This document shows, in pieces, positions 54,982 to 64,000 of a stretch of 64,000 nucleotides of DNA (positions within the stretch are counted from its first letter, which is position 1; the number at the start of each line of letters is the position of its first letter). The position numbers were made by a program, and so were the translations under genes. Below the pieces are notes generated by a model. The model had not been told where the DNA came from. It saw only the letters and a program-made list of their open reading frames with translations, and did not search any database. Origin of the DNA: Chlamydiales bacterium (GTDB lineage: Bacteria; Chlamydiota; Chlamydiia; Chlamydiales; Rhabdochlamydiaceae); contig JACPOL010000008.1 in assembly GCA_016185065.1 (NCBI GenBank), forward strand, positions 434,001 to 498,000. The letters are read 5' to 3'.

Positions 54982-55710
54982 ATGCTTAAGCAAATTGGCT
55001 TTGTTTTTGCAGCTCTTCTTCTCTCTGTTAACGCCTATTCCGCTCACTGCCTTTTTACTCCACCAGAAAAGTGGGAGTTTGCTGATCCAACCTACCTCTC
55101 CCCACGCGTCGTCGTCGGCTTCATCGGAGAGCTCCGTAAAAATTTTCGCCCCTCTTTAAATCTCTCTATCGAAGATGGCGTCGAGGTCGAAATTGGAGAG
55201 TATTTAAAATCTGTTAAAGCCCTCCACGAAAAAGAGCCAGGAAGAAGATGGAGAGACTTGGGCTCCTTTTCAACTTTGGCAGGACAAGCCCACCTCACCT
55301 CACTAGACACTAAAGCAAAAAACGGCGAAGCGAGACTTTTGCAACTCATCCTCTTAAGAGACAAGAAGGCCTATACACTTACTGCCGCTGTTTCCAAAGA
55401 GGAGTTCTTCGACTACTACAAGGATTTTGAAAAGACCTTTCGCTCCGTCCGCCTCGTTGATGACCTTTTGGACTCCCTGCAGGATCCCTCTAAAAAAGAG
55501 GCGTGCATTCTTGCAAAAAATCAACTTCGCAAGCAGTGGAATGATAGTCGAGAGAAGTTCTCTTCATCCGAAACACATTTTACAGACCAGACCTTCCAAA
55601 AAGAGGTGTGGATCCCCTTTCAACAGCGCATCGCGAATGAGACGAGCGAATGGGGCCCTTACGGCCAGCTCGCTTTTCTCCTTGAGACGCAACAAGAACT
55701 TTTTAACTGA
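54982..55710 (+). CDS. Exported protein, possible counterpart of chlamydial CT311
   Basis: 242 residues. Cleavable signal (MLKQIGFVFAALLLSVNAYSA). The next 130 residues (PPEKWEFADPTYLSPRVVVG, GVEVEIGEYLKSVKALHEKE, LLRDKKAYTLTAAVSKEEFF, FEKTFRSVRLV) look like a single alpha/beta domain of the PsbP/DcrB kind, and the C-terminal 70 residues are helical. In Chlamydia trachomatis the gene beside atpE is CT311, reported to reach the host nucleus; the present gene holds a similar place, but I could not compare sequences. It starts 3 nt after the previous gene. Confidence 0.55.
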   Translation: MLKQIGFVFAALLLSVNAYSAHCLFTPPEKWEFADPTYLSPRVVVGFIGELRKNFRPSLNLSIEDGVEVEIGEYLKSVKALHEKEPGRRWRDLGSFSTLAGQAHLTSLDTKAKNGEARLLQLILLRDKKAYTLTAAVSKEEFFDYYKDFEKTFRSVRLVDDLLDSLQDPSKKEACILAKNQLRKQWNDSREKFSSSETHFTDQTFQKEVWIPFQQRIANETSEWGPYGQLAFLLETQQELFN

Positions 55711-55718
55711 GGTTTTTC

Positions 55719-55979
55719 ATGGGCAGAGGTTTTATCTCTACTTTTATCGCCTGCACTCTTCTCTTGTCTAACACAAGTTATGCTGCTACCAGCCCCGAGG
55801 GCGAAACCATACGCGGACCTAAACGGGTCAGCAAGCTCCCTCCCGAAAACAAGTACAATCCAAAGAAGTGGAGCAAGTATGCCATTGCAGCTGGTGCTGT
55901 GATCATCGCTGTTGTGACTCTCGTTCTTGTCTCTCGTCATCACAAAGACCATGAACACCACAAGCACCATCACCACTAG
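55719..55979 (+). CDS. Small exported membrane protein with poly-His end
   Basis: 86 residues. Signal peptide (GFISTFIACTLLLSNTSYAA), a basic Pro-rich middle (GPKRVSKLPPENKYNPKKW), one membrane helix (KYAIAAGAVIIAVVTLVLVS) and an extreme C-terminus of [13 protein letters not shown]. The plan is the same as that of the 90-residue protein at 54706, so they may be distant paralogues or partners. GAGG at 55709-55712 is the ribosome site. The His run probably binds metal ions, if it is folded at all. Its last 29 nt overlap the next gene's start. Confidence 0.65.
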   Translation: MGRGFISTFIACTLLLSNTSYAATSPEGETIRGPKRVSKLPPENKYNPKKWSKYAIAAGAVIIAVVTLVLVSRHHKDHEHHKHHHH

Positions 55980-56487
55980 ATGTTGCTATACCTTCTTTCT
56001 GCTTCTAGGCCTCCTCTTTGCGACTGCATGTGCAAAAGAGGATAATTGGGCGCTAAATAGCGTGAGAAGTGGAAGCGCACCTTTTAGCTCTACAAAACTC
56101 AGCTATCCTGCAAAAGATAAGATCAATGGAATTGGATTCGAACTCCTCTCCACGAGTGAAAAGATACGCATCTATTTAAATGTTCATTCTGAAGCAGTTC
56201 CAGCCTACGAAGGCGACACCCAGAAAGCCCTTGTAAGAATCGCTACAAAAAATAGAAAACAGGTGATTCTCGCCCATCGGCGCTCTGGGGGCCAGAGACT
56301 CCTTCTCCCCGAATCGATCTACCCATTCATCCTTGCAACTCTTGAAAATGGACACTCTATTACTTTTCAAATTCCCGGTTACATAGCAACTATTGAACCC
56401 GAAGGATTTTCAAAAAATTTCGAGAAGATGCAGCACCCCTCGCGCCTACAGGAACTATCCACCCGTTTTGAAAGCTTTGATTTTTGA
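55951..56487 (+). CDS. Predicted lipoprotein
   Basis: 178 residues. The signal [17 protein letters not shown] has a lipobox-like end (ATA before Cys), so lipidation is likely although the -3 residue is Ala rather than Leu. The mature part includes [29 protein letters not shown]-like strands and [20 protein letters not shown]. No family is recognised. The frame is open from a TTG at 55927; I prefer the ATG at 55951, which keeps a normal signal length but overlaps the His-rich gene by 29 nt. It ends 41 nt before tal. Confidence 0.6.
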   Translation: MNTTSTITTRCCYTFFLLLGLLFATACAKEDNWALNSVRSGSAPFSSTKLSYPAKDKINGIGFELLSTSEKIRIYLNVHSEAVPAYEGDTQKALVRIATKNRKQVILAHRRSGGQRLLLPESIYPFILATLENGHSITFQIPGYIATIEPEGFSKNFEKMQHPSRLQELSTRFESFDF

Positions 56488-56528
56488 GGAGTTTTTGGCA
56501 CAATGAAGGGAAATATTTGGAGGCCACT

Positions 56529-57485
56529 ATGAACAAGTTAGAGCAGCTCAAGAAGATGACCGTCGTCGTTTCAGATACTGGCGAATTTGGAGAGATCAAA
56601 AAATACCACCCCACCGATGCCACCACAAACCCCTCCCTCATCTTCGCTGCCGCCTCCATGGCTGAGTATCAGCCACTTCTAAAGGACGCAGTTGCCTATG
56701 GAAAGAAGCTCGGCAAAACGCGAGATGAGCAGAAGAGACTCGTGCTCGATAAGGTCTTTGTCAACTTTGGTCTTGAAATTCTAAAAATCGTCCCTGGACG
56801 AGTTTCAACAGAGGTCGATGCTCGCCTCTCTTTTGATGTGAAAGGAAGCGTTGAAAAAGCGAGAACGCTCATTAAATTGTACGAAGCTGCGGGAATCGAT
56901 CGCAAACGCGTTCTTATTAAGCTCGCCTCCACTTGGGAAGGGATCCAAGCTTGTGCTGAGCTGGAGAAAGAGGGCATCCACTGCAATATGACCCTGATGT
57001 TTAGCCTTCCACAGGCGATCGGCTGTGCAGATGCGAAAGCGACCCTTATCTCCCCTTTCGTCGGCCGAATCCTCGACTGGTATAAAAAACACGAGGGAAA
57101 GGAGTCCTACCCTCCTGCAGAAGACCCAGGCGTTCTCTCCGTACAACAGATCTACAACTATTATAAAAAGATGGGTGTAAAAACTCAGATCATGGGGGCT
57201 AGCTTCCGCAACGTCGATGAGATCATCGAACTAGCCGGCTGCGACCTGCTTACCATCGCTCCAAAGCTTTTAGAAGAGCTTCAGAAGGCTGAGGGCACCA
57301 TCAACAGAAAACTCGATGCCGAAGCTTCGAAAAAAATGAACATCGACAAGATCGAGATGGATGAGAAGACCTTCCGCTGGATGTTTAATGAGAATGCGAT
57401 GGCCAACGACAAGCTCGCAGAGGGCATTCGCAACTTTAGCAAGGATATCGTGAAGCTCGAAAAACTCATCGAACAGATGCTTTAA
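56529..57485 (+). CDS. tal: Transaldolase
   Basis: 318 residues. Non-oxidative pentose phosphate enzyme that moves a dihydroxyacetone unit and forms a Schiff base on Lys. Visible are [16 protein letters not shown], the catalytic Lys in [30 protein letters not shown], and [11 protein letters not shown]. The open frame reaches 56484, but GGAGG at 56519-56523 and the conserved [19 protein letters not shown] start fix the ATG at 56529. In Chlamydia, tal follows rpoC; here it is the same neighbourhood but convergent with rpoC, with a small gene and a hairpin between. Confidence 0.95.
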   Translation: MNKLEQLKKMTVVVSDTGEFGEIKKYHPTDATTNPSLIFAAASMAEYQPLLKDAVAYGKKLGKTRDEQKRLVLDKVFVNFGLEILKIVPGRVSTEVDARLSFDVKGSVEKARTLIKLYEAAGIDRKRVLIKLASTWEGIQACAELEKEGIHCNMTLMFSLPQAIGCADAKATLISPFVGRILDWYKKHEGKESYPPAEDPGVLSVQQIYNYYKKMGVKTQIMGASFRNVDEIIELAGCDLLTIAPKLLEELQKAEGTINRKLDAEASKKMNIDKIEMDEKTFRWMFNENAMANDKLAEGIRNFSKDIVKLEKLIEQML

Positions 57486-57500
57486 AAAAGGAAGATTACA

Positions 57501-57884
57501 ATGGCATTCGCTCTCAACAATGAATTTTATCGTCAAAACCCAGTGGCTGTTCACGCCGCAGTAGGAACGCTTGTAGGCGCAGCCACCACCTCTCTATTTA
57601 CTTCTGTTGCAGTCATTCCAGGTGCTATCTTCGGAGCCACCTTCTACTTTGTACAAATTCTTACAGATATCGCGCTTCAAGGCCACCTAAGAGACAGCCC
57701 AGTCCTGAGAGCGATCAGAGTCGCTCTTCCCCTTCTTGCCGCTATCTTTGCTGCAGTAGCGGTTGTGGCGCTACTGGGATTTAAGCTCTCTCTCCAAGTG
57801 GGTGCGGGCTTCTCGCTTGCAATGATCGTATCTTACGTCGGTTTAGGCCTCCTCGCCGAGTTCTACCAACAAAACTGCGTTTAA
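57501..57884 (+). CDS. Small hydrophobic membrane protein
   Basis: 127 residues; not recognised. After a short polar N-terminus (MAFALNNEFYRQNPVAVHAA) there is a long hydrophobic region at 19-52, a charged loop (GHLRDSPVLRAIRV) and a second hydrophobic region at about 74-121 made of two close helices. Chlamydial inclusion-membrane (Inc) proteins often have two hydrophobic lobes close together, so it could be an Inc-like protein, but the pattern is not specific. GGAAG lies 7-11 nt before the ATG. It starts 15 nt after tal, so it is probably cotranscribed. Confidence 0.6.
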   Translation: MAFALNNEFYRQNPVAVHAAVGTLVGAATTSLFTSVAVIPGAIFGATFYFVQILTDIALQGHLRDSPVLRAIRVALPLLAAIFAAVAVVALLGFKLSLQVGAGFSLAMIVSYVGLGLLAEFYQQNCV

Positions 57885-57893
57885 AGAAAAGGG

Positions 57894-58019
57894 AGATCGG
57901 GCGCGGGCACGCACACGGGCACGTTCACGAAGGAAAGGAAAGAATTCTATCTTCCTTCCCTCCTCTTTTCCCGCCCCCTCTTTCGTGAACGTGCCCGTGT
58001 GCGTGCCCGCGCCCGATCT
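57894..58019. repeat. Long hairpin with CGNNCA-period arms, copy 2
   Basis: Perfect 38-nt arms at 57894-57931 and 57982-58019 around a 50-nt loop. The arm has AGATCGGGCG then CGGGCA, CGCACA, CGGGCA, CGTTCA units; it differs from the arm at 45480 by one base in the third unit, and both arms carry the change. The loop holds AAAGAATTCTATCTT, related to the centres of the other three copies. It lies between the convergent small gene and rpoC. Confidence 0.75.
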
Positions 58020-58052
58020 TCTTCCCCTCCTCTTTTCCCGATCCTTGATTAT

Positions 58053-58088
58053 AAAAAAAAGCCCTTTCGATCGCTAGATCGAAAGGGC
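58053..58088 (-). terminator. Intrinsic terminator of the rpoBC operon
   Basis: On the minus strand a perfect 12-bp stem, GCCCTTTCGATC and GATCGAAAGGGC with loop TAGC, is followed by eight T (58060-58053). It lies 27 nt past the rpoC stop. On the plus strand five T follow the same stem, so it may also stop transcripts coming from tal. Confidence 0.85.
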
Positions 58089-58114
58089 TTTTTGCTCTGA
58101 ATCGAAGAGTGTTT

Positions 58115-61100
58115 TTAGTCTTCGAAAGCAAACTCCAGGCGCTCTTCCACATCGCGGTCGACGTTCTTCTTGACGCGGTTCTGGTACTCCCAGAAGCCGG
58201 TACCGCCAGGAATCATGTGTCCCATGATTAGGTTAGCTTTAAAGTCGAGCAGGTAGTCGGTCTTACCTTCTGTCGCAGCTTCTGTAAGAACACGTGTTGT
58301 CTCTTGGAACGATGCCGCAGAGACGAACGAGTCGGTTCCAAGAGAAGCCTTGGTGATACCGAGGAGAACTGGTGCCGCTTGTGACGGTCTTCCACCCTCT
58401 TCGATAACTTTTCTGTTCTGGTTGTGGAAGTTCTTCTTATCCACATCTTCACCATACAGGAAGGTAGTATCGCCCGGATCGGTAACACGGACTTTCTGGA
58501 GCATCTGGCGAACGATGATCTCGATGTGCTTATCGTTGATGTCCACACCCTGTAGGCGATAGACCTCTTGCACCTGGTTAACGAGATACTTCTGAAGCTC
58601 TCGAACTCCGCAAATTTCCAGAATCTCGTGAGGAACAACAAGACCATCGGTCAACTGCTGGCCTTTCACAACGTGGTCGCCGCGCTGGATGATAAGGTGC
58701 TTTGTGAGCGGAATGAGGTGCTCCTCTTCCATTCCCGTCTCCTCATCTCGAACAACGACAATACGCTTGTTCTTCTGGATGCCGCGGAAGTCGACAACGC
58801 CATCGATTTTGGCAATTTCTGCCGCATCTTTAGGTTTGCGAGCTTCAAAGAGTTCAGCCACACGAGGAAGACCCCCGGTGATGTCCTTTGTCTTAATCGC
58901 GCCGCGAGGGAGTCTTGCCAACAGCATACCTGCTGAAACATACTGCCCCTCTTGAACCGAAATGAAGGCTCCTGAAGGAATTCCATAGGTTCCAACGAGC
59001 TCTGTGCATTCAGGATCTGCGTAGATGACGATCTGAGGATGGAGCTCTCCACGGTGCTGCTTCACAACCAGCTCGGTCTGACCGGTCTGCTTGTTCACAT
59101 CGCGCTGGGTCGAGATCCCTTCAACAAGATCTTCATATTTTACATAACCTGGGCGTTCGCAAATAATTGGAACGTTATGCTGCTCCCAAAGGGCGATCTT
59201 AACACCCTTCTTCACCTTAGCGCCGTCGGTCAGAAGAATCTTCGTGCCGAGTTCAACGGTAAAGGTCTGTAGAGGCTCGATCGACTTCGTGCTGAGAAGC
59301 TTCTTATACTCATCTAAGCTGCGTCCCTCATCGCGAACGATGTGGAGAGTGCCGTTCTTGTTGAGTACAAGCCATGCGCCCTCTTCGTTCTGCACAACGC
59401 GCAGATTCATGTAGATGAGGATACCCTCTTGCTCGACAATAAGCTCTGGGCTTACGTTTGCAGAAGCGATACCTCCCAAGTGGAACGTTCTCATCGTGAG
59501 CTGCGTTCCAGGTTCTCCAATCGACTGAGCAGCGATGATACCCACCGCTTCACCCAGACCAACTACAGAGCCGACAGCGAGGTTAATGCCGTAGCACTTG
59601 GTGCAGACGCCGCGTCTAGATTCGCAAGTGAGAGCTGAGCGGATTCTCACCGACTCAATTCCCGCATCATCGATCGCTTCAGCTTGGCGAACTGTGATTA
59701 CATCGCCAGCTTTTGCGAGCATCTTCTTGCTATCGCCGGGCTGATAGAGATCGTCGCAGACTGTACGTCCAAAGATTCTATCTTTAATTGGAAGAAGCTC
59801 TTCCTGGCCCTGCTTAATTGCAGCTACTTCGATACCACTGAGAGTTCCGCAATCTGCTTCTGTTACGATCACATCCTGTGCAACGTCGACAAGTCTTCGA
59901 GTCAAGTAGCCAGAGTCAGCTGTTTTAAGAGCGGTATCGGCAAGACCCTTACGAGCACCGTGCGAGGAGATGAAGTACTCAAGAACGCGCAAGCCTTCTC
60001 GGAAGCTCGCTGTAATCGGAGATTCGATAATCTCCCCTGACGGCTTAGCCATCAGACCGCGAAGCGCTCCAAGCTGCTTAACCTGCGTTTTTGTACCGCG
60101 GGCACCAGAATCCATCATCAGGAAGAGCGGGTTTAACTCCGCAGCCTTCGGCTCAGAGATCAGCTTAAATAGCTCCTCTGAAAGAACATCCGAAACTTCC
60201 GTCCAGACGCTGATGATCTTAGATTTGCGCTCGCCATCTGTGATGATACCATCTTCGTACTGGCGCTTGACCAGCTCAATTTTCGCATAGGCAGCTTCAA
60301 TAACTTTCGCTTTGTTTGCAGGAATTCGAACGTCGCAGACTCCCATTGAGAGAGCAGCTTTTGTCGATTCCGCGAAGCCTAGGTTTTTGAGATTGTCAAG
60401 GAAACGAACAGTCGCTTCAAGACCCACTTTCTTATAAGTTTCGAGTACCAGTTCACTCATCTTCTTCTTGCGAAGAGAGTAGTTCTGGAAGCCGAGCTCT
60501 TTAGGAACAATGGTATTGAAAAGAACGCGCCCTGGGGTTGTCTCAATAATGCCGCTCTCGAGCTTCAACTTGATCTTCTCATGAATGCGAAGACCTCTGC
60601 CTAACTCGTCGCGTCTCTCTCCCTCTTTTATTCCCTTCTCAAAACGGTTATAGCTTCCGCCCGAGTGGAGAGAGAGGAGAACCTCTTCCGCATTTCTAAA
60701 GATTTTTGTCTTCTGGCCATGCTCTTCTGGGACATAGGTTGGATCGTACATCAGGTAGTAGAGACCCAAGATCATATCCTGCGAAGGCACTGCTGCTGGC
60801 TTACCTGATGAAGGCAGGAAGATATTATCTGGCGCCATCATCAGTAGTTTAGCTTCTAGCTGTGCTTCAATAGATAGAGGCACGTGAACCGCCATCTGGT
60901 CACCGTCGAAGTCGGCGTTAAAGGCCGTACAAACGAGAGGGTGAATGCGGAGCGCTCGTCCCTCGATCAGAACAGGTTCGAAAGCCTGGATACCCAGTCT
61001 GTGAAGTGTTGGAGCTCGGTTTAGAAGAACCGGATGTCCCTTAATGATCTCATCAAGAACGTCCCATACCTCTGGGGCCTGTCTCTGAATCATCTTCTTC

Positions 61101-62278
61101 GCAGAGCGAATTGTGTAGACGTAACCGAGATCTTTAAGACGCTTAACAATAAACGGTTCAAAAAGCTCAAGAGCCATCTGCTTTGGCAGACCGCACTGGT
61201 TAAACTTCAGCTCAGGACCGACGATAATTACAGAGCGGCCAGAATAGTCTACGCGCTTACCGAGTAGATTCTGACGGAAACGACCCTGCTTACCTTTCAA
61301 CATCTCTGAAAGAGCTTTAAGAGGTCTGTTACCTGCGCCCATTACAGGGTGCCCGTGACGACCGTTATCGAAGAGAGCATCGACAGCTTCCTGGAGCATG
61401 CGCTTTTCGTTGCGCACAATCACATCAGGAGTTTTGAGCTTCAAGATCGATTTTAGACGATTGTTACGGTTGATTACGCGGCGATAGAGATCATTCAGAT
61501 CCGAGGTCGCAAAACGCCCGCCATCTAGGGGAACGAGAGGACGTAGATCTGGTGGAATGACCGGAACTGCAGCGATAACCATCCAGTCTGGACGGTTAGG
61601 AGATGAGGTAAATCCCTCTACAATCTTCAGTCTCTTTGCGAGCTTCATCCGCGCTTGCATAGACTTGGTCTTGCGCAGCTTGTCTTTCAGATCCGTAACG
61701 AGAGCGTCCAAATCTTCTTTTTCAAGAAGTTGGCTTACAGCCTCGCCGCCCATTTTTGCGACAAAGGCATCTGTGCCCCACTTCTCTTGAGCTTCGCGGT
61801 ATTCAGCATCGTTCAGAAGCTGCTTTCTCTCCAGAGTCGTACGACCTGGATCGACAACGACATACTCTTCGTAGTAGATGACGCGCTCGAGATCGCTCGT
61901 GGTCATACCGAGAATATTGCCGATGCGAGAAGGCATCGTTTTAAAGAACCAGATATGCACAACAGGAACTGCGAGCTCGATGTGAGCCATTCTCTCGCGT
62001 CTAACTTTAGAGAGTGTTACCTCGACGCCGCATCTGTCGCAGACAATGCCCTTGTGTTTAATCTTCTTGTATTTTCCGCAAGCACACTCCCAGTCGCGTG
62101 TAGGACCGAAAATCTTTTCGCAGAACAGCCCGCCTTTTTCAGGTTTAAATGTGCGGTAGTTGATGGTCTCCGGTTTCTTGATCTCACCTCGCGACCACTC
62201 ATTGCGTATCACATCTTCGGAAGCGATCTTAATGGTGAGCTGGTCGAACTGAGACGTTTTAAACTCTTCTTCTGCCAT
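58115..62278 (-). CDS. rpoC: RNA polymerase subunit beta'
   Basis: 1387 residues. N-terminal zinc site CACGKYKKIKHKGIVCDRCG, the active-site motif NADFDGDQMAVH that holds the catalytic Mg2+, the bridge and trigger regions (LGEAVGIIAAQSIGEPGTQL, MRTFHLGG), and the second zinc site CESRRGVCTKCYGINL. The C-terminus ends ERLEFAFED. The frame begins two codons earlier (MFMAEEEF), but AGGGGA is well spaced only for the second ATG at 62278, giving MAEEEFKTSQFDQLTIKIAS. It follows rpoB with an 83-nt spacer that contains a stem-loop. Confidence 0.96.
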   Translation of the reverse strand: MAEEEFKTSQFDQLTIKIASEDVIRNEWSRGEIKKPETINYRTFKPEKGGLFCEKIFGPTRDWECACGKYKKIKHKGIVCDRCGVEVTLSKVRRERMAHIELAVPVVHIWFFKTMPSRIGNILGMTTSDLERVIYYEEYVVVDPGRTTLERKQLLNDAEYREAQEKWGTDAFVAKMGGEAVSQLLEKEDLDALVTDLKDKLRKTKSMQARMKLAKRLKIVEGFTSSPNRPDWMVIAAVPVIPPDLRPLVPLDGGRFATSDLNDLYRRVINRNNRLKSILKLKTPDVIVRNEKRMLQEAVDALFDNGRHGHPVMGAGNRPLKALSEMLKGKQGRFRQNLLGKRVDYSGRSVIIVGPELKFNQCGLPKQMALELFEPFIVKRLKDLGYVYTIRSAKKMIQRQAPEVWDVLDEIIKGHPVLLNRAPTLHRLGIQAFEPVLIEGRALRIHPLVCTAFNADFDGDQMAVHVPLSIEAQLEAKLLMMAPDNIFLPSSGKPAAVPSQDMILGLYYLMYDPTYVPEEHGQKTKIFRNAEEVLLSLHSGGSYNRFEKGIKEGERRDELGRGLRIHEKIKLKLESGIIETTPGRVLFNTIVPKELGFQNYSLRKKKMSELVLETYKKVGLEATVRFLDNLKNLGFAESTKAALSMGVCDVRIPANKAKVIEAAYAKIELVKRQYEDGIITDGERKSKIISVWTEVSDVLSEELFKLISEPKAAELNPLFLMMDSGARGTKTQVKQLGALRGLMAKPSGEIIESPITASFREGLRVLEYFISSHGARKGLADTALKTADSGYLTRRLVDVAQDVIVTEADCGTLSGIEVAAIKQGQEELLPIKDRIFGRTVCDDLYQPGDSKKMLAKAGDVITVRQAEAIDDAGIESVRIRSALTCESRRGVCTKCYGINLAVGSVVGLGEAVGIIAAQSIGEPGTQLTMRTFHLGGIASANVSPELIVEQEGILIYMNLRVVQNEEGAWLVLNKNGTLHIVRDEGRSLDEYKKLLSTKSIEPLQTFTVELGTKILLTDGAKVKKGVKIALWEQHNVPIICERPGYVKYEDLVEGISTQRDVNKQTGQTELVVKQHRGELHPQIVIYADPECTELVGTYGIPSGAFISVQEGQYVSAGMLLARLPRGAIKTKDITGGLPRVAELFEARKPKDAAEIAKIDGVVDFRGIQKNKRIVVVRDEETGMEEEHLIPLTKHLIIQRGDHVVKGQQLTDGLVVPHEILEICGVRELQKYLVNQVQEVYRLQGVDINDKHIEIIVRQMLQKVRVTDPGDTTFLYGEDVDKKNFHNQNRKVIEEGGRPSQAAPVLLGITKASLGTDSFVSAASFQETTRVLTEAATEGKTDYLLDFKANLIMGHMIPGGTGFWEYQNRVKKNVDRDVEERLEFAFED

Positions 62279-62327
62279 GAACATCCCCTAAAATTGAACT
62301 TTTTTTTACCCAATCGGGCTTAAAGTG

Positions 62328-62355
62328 TGTCTGCAGGACATCCGCCCTGCAGACA
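62328..62355. other. Stem-loop between rpoB and rpoC
   Basis: TGTCTGCAGG at 62328-62337 and CCTGCAGACA at 62346-62355 form a perfect 10-bp stem with an 8-nt loop, starting 6 nt past the rpoB stop. No T-run follows on the minus strand, so rpoC transcription should pass; RNA processing or stability is a possible role. Confidence 0.5.
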
Positions 62356-62361
62356 GCTCTT

Positions 62362-64000
62362 TTAATCTTTCTTTGCGTGCTCTGGACGTACATCTAAGCA
62401 CAGACCCTGCATCTCTTTCACAAGTACGTTGAAAGATTCAGGTGTTCCAGCACACAAGATGTTATCCCCTTTCACAATCGACTCGTAGATGCGGGTACGG
62501 CCGGCGACATCGTCCGACTTAACCGTTAGCATCTCTTGGAGAAGATGCGCTGCTCCATAAGCCTCGAGCGCCCACACCTCCATCTCCCCGAATCGCTGTC
62601 CCCCCATCTGAGCCTTACCACCGAGCGGCTGCTGGGTAACAAGGGAGTAGGGTCCAATCGAACGAGCGTGGATCTTGTCTGCGACAAGGTGGCTCAGTTT
62701 GAGCATGTAAATGTATCCAACGACGACGCGGTTATCAAAGCGCTCGCCTGATCTTCCGTCATAGAGGAACATCTTTCCATCAGCTGGAAGGTTCTGTTCA
62801 CGCATCATCTGCCAGATGCGCGACTCTGGGAAGCCTTCAAACACCGAGCTCTTCACATAGATTCCAGCCTTTCTAGCTGCAAAACCTAGGTGCGTCTCGA
62901 GAAGCTGACCCATATTCATACGAGAAGGTACGCCGAGAGGATTCAAAATCATCTCGATCGACTGCCCGTTTGATAAGTATGGCATATCGCCTTCGGGGAC
63001 AATTTTGGAAACAACGCCCTTGTTACCGTGGCGTCCTGCCATCTTATCGCCCACTTCGAGCTTACGCTTCGAAGCGATATAGACCTTCACTTGGCGGATG
63101 ACGCCAGGATCGAGCTCGATATCCCCTTTTCGGGTAAATTCAACTTCTGTCTTGTGCTGAGACTGCAATGTCTGCAGTGCGACATCATACTCACGGAGCA
63201 GAGCTTTAAGCGTATTGTACACTTCATGATCTGACATGAGCAGGTCTTCTGCTTTCTCACTCTCAAGAGTTTCGATCATATCCTGAGTAATCGTCTCGCC
63301 AGACTTAATGAGGACCTCTCCAGTCTTGCGATGCATGATGTGGCCAGGAGAGACCTCTCCGAGGAGAAGAGCTCCGAGCTTCTCGTGGAACTCGATTAGC
63401 AGTTCAGCTTCTTTTGCTTTGTAGTCGTGGTGGATATCCTTCACGCGGCTCGCCTCTTCAACGAGCTCGTCATCCGTTTTAGAGAGACGATCTCTACGGC
63501 TGAAGACTTTAACATCCATTACAACGCCGGCAGTTCCTGGAGGAACTGTAAGAGAAGCATCTTTAACATCAGCTGCTTTCTCGCCGAAGATCGCTCTGAG
63601 AAGACGCTCTTCAGGAGCAAGTTCTGTCTCAGATTTCGGTGTGATCTTTCCAACGAGAATATCCCCTGTCTTCACCTCAGCGCCGATGCGGATAATCCCA
63701 TCTTCGCCTAGGTTAGCAAGCGCCTCTTCCGAAACGTTAGGAATATCGCGTGTGATCTCCTCTTTGCCGAGCTTAGTATCACGTGCAGTAAGTTCAAACT
63801 CTTCGAGGTAGATAGAGGTGTAGTAGTCCTCTCTCAGCAGCTTCTCAGAGATAAGGATCGCATCCTCGTAGTTGTAACCGCACCAGGGCATGAATGCCAC
63901 AAGCACGTTCTTACCGAGAGCGATCTCTCCTTTATCTGTAGAAGGTCCGTCCGCGATGACATCCCCTGCTTTTACCTTGTCTCCTACTGAGCAGAGCGGC
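62362..64000 (-). CDS. rpoB: RNA polymerase subunit beta, 3' part only
   Basis: About 546 C-terminal residues; the 5' part lies beyond the right edge. From the edge it reads [20 protein letters not shown], then [20 protein letters not shown], the catalytic-site region of beta. Further on are [40 protein letters not shown] and [20 protein letters not shown], followed by [20 protein letters not shown], the contact with beta'. The C-terminus ends RPEHAKKD. The rifampicin-resistance region is not in the window. Confidence 0.96.
   Translation of the reverse strand, partial: PLCSVGDKVKAGDVIADGPSTDKGEIALGKNVLVAFMPWCGYNYEDAILISEKLLREDYYTSIYLEEFELTARDTKLGKEEITRDIPNVSEEALANLGEDGIIRIGAEVKTGDILVGKITPKSETELAPEERLLRAIFGEKAADVKDASLTVPPGTAGVVMDVKVFSRRDRLSKTDDELVEEASRVKDIHHDYKAKEAELLIEFHEKLGALLLGEVSPGHIMHRKTGEVLIKSGETITQDMIETLESEKAEDLLMSDHEVYNTLKALLREYDVALQTLQSQHKTEVEFTRKGDIELDPGVIRQVKVYIASKRKLEVGDKMAGRHGNKGVVSKIVPEGDMPYLSNGQSIEMILNPLGVPSRMNMGQLLETHLGFAARKAGIYVKSSVFEGFPESRIWQMMREQNLPADGKMFLYDGRSGERFDNRVVVGYIYMLKLSHLVADKIHARSIGPYSLVTQQPLGGKAQMGGQRFGEMEVWALEAYGAAHLLQEMLTVKSDDVAGRTRIYESIVKGDNILCAGTPESFNVLVKEMQGLCLDVRPEHAKKD

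Noticed and set aside
62328..62355. Terminator between rpoB and rpoC
   Set aside because: No T-run after the stem on the transcribed strand, and rpoC would be cut off from its promoter.

Overview
The window comes from a member of the phylum Chlamydiae, most likely an amoeba-associated, Parachlamydiales-type relative of the human pathogens. This rests on sequence and gene order. It encodes a double-length UvrA with four ATPase modules, next to pyruvate kinase. It has a seven-gene V-type ATPase operon in the chlamydial order (atpK-atpI-atpD-atpB-atpA-DUF2764 protein-atpE), a PknD-type kinase close to valS, and the run tal / rpoC / rpoB. Base composition is moderate, near 50 % G+C by eye and not computed. 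No species can be named from this alone.

Layout. 1-12940: 5' part of prfC (peptide release factor 3), a Pmp-like autotransporter with a very long glycine-rich passenger, a small protein that may be an ADP-ribosyltransferase-like effector, pyruvate kinase and the duplicated uvrA. 13073-30644: an accessory island that looks dedicated to the eukaryotic host. On the + strand are five paralogues with an F-box-like N-terminus, leucine-rich middle and C-terminal hydrophobic hairpin; four of the five gene pairs or their ancestors overlap by ATGA. On the - strand are six genes: three F-box/LRR (FBXL-like) proteins and three HExxH proteins resembling the M91 (NleD-type) effector proteases, one of which also carries a clear F-box. 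A small membrane protein and trpS sit between the two arrays. 30798-47017: pknD, an FAD monooxygenase, valS, a copper-type P-ATPase, a MORN-repeat protein ending in a CaaX box, a DMT exporter, an Na+/alanine symporter, DAHP synthase, a lipoprotein, a NUDIX hydrolase and fumarase. 47058-54541: the V-ATPase operon. 54706-56487: four small exported or lipoprotein genes. 56529-64000: transaldolase, a hydrophobic protein, rpoC, and the 3' part of rpoB running off the end.

The intergenic spaces hold long inverted repeats of two types. One type (two copies plus a likely remnant) shares TGGAGTGCGG at the arm tips. The other (four copies) has arms built from short-period units, either GGAC-type or CGNNCA-type, around a common AAAGAATTCTTT-like centre. 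They sit between genes, several directly against stop codons. No rRNA, tRNA or CRISPR array was seen, and no gene-free stretch exceeds 300 bases.

How the genes work together: core housekeeping blocks (transcription, translation, glycolysis, sodium or proton energetics) are interrupted by a host-interaction island and by scattered effector candidates. The likeliest new biology is the pairing of ubiquitin-ligase recruitment domains with proteases and membrane anchors in that island, the CaaX-bearing MORN protein, and the hairpin family.
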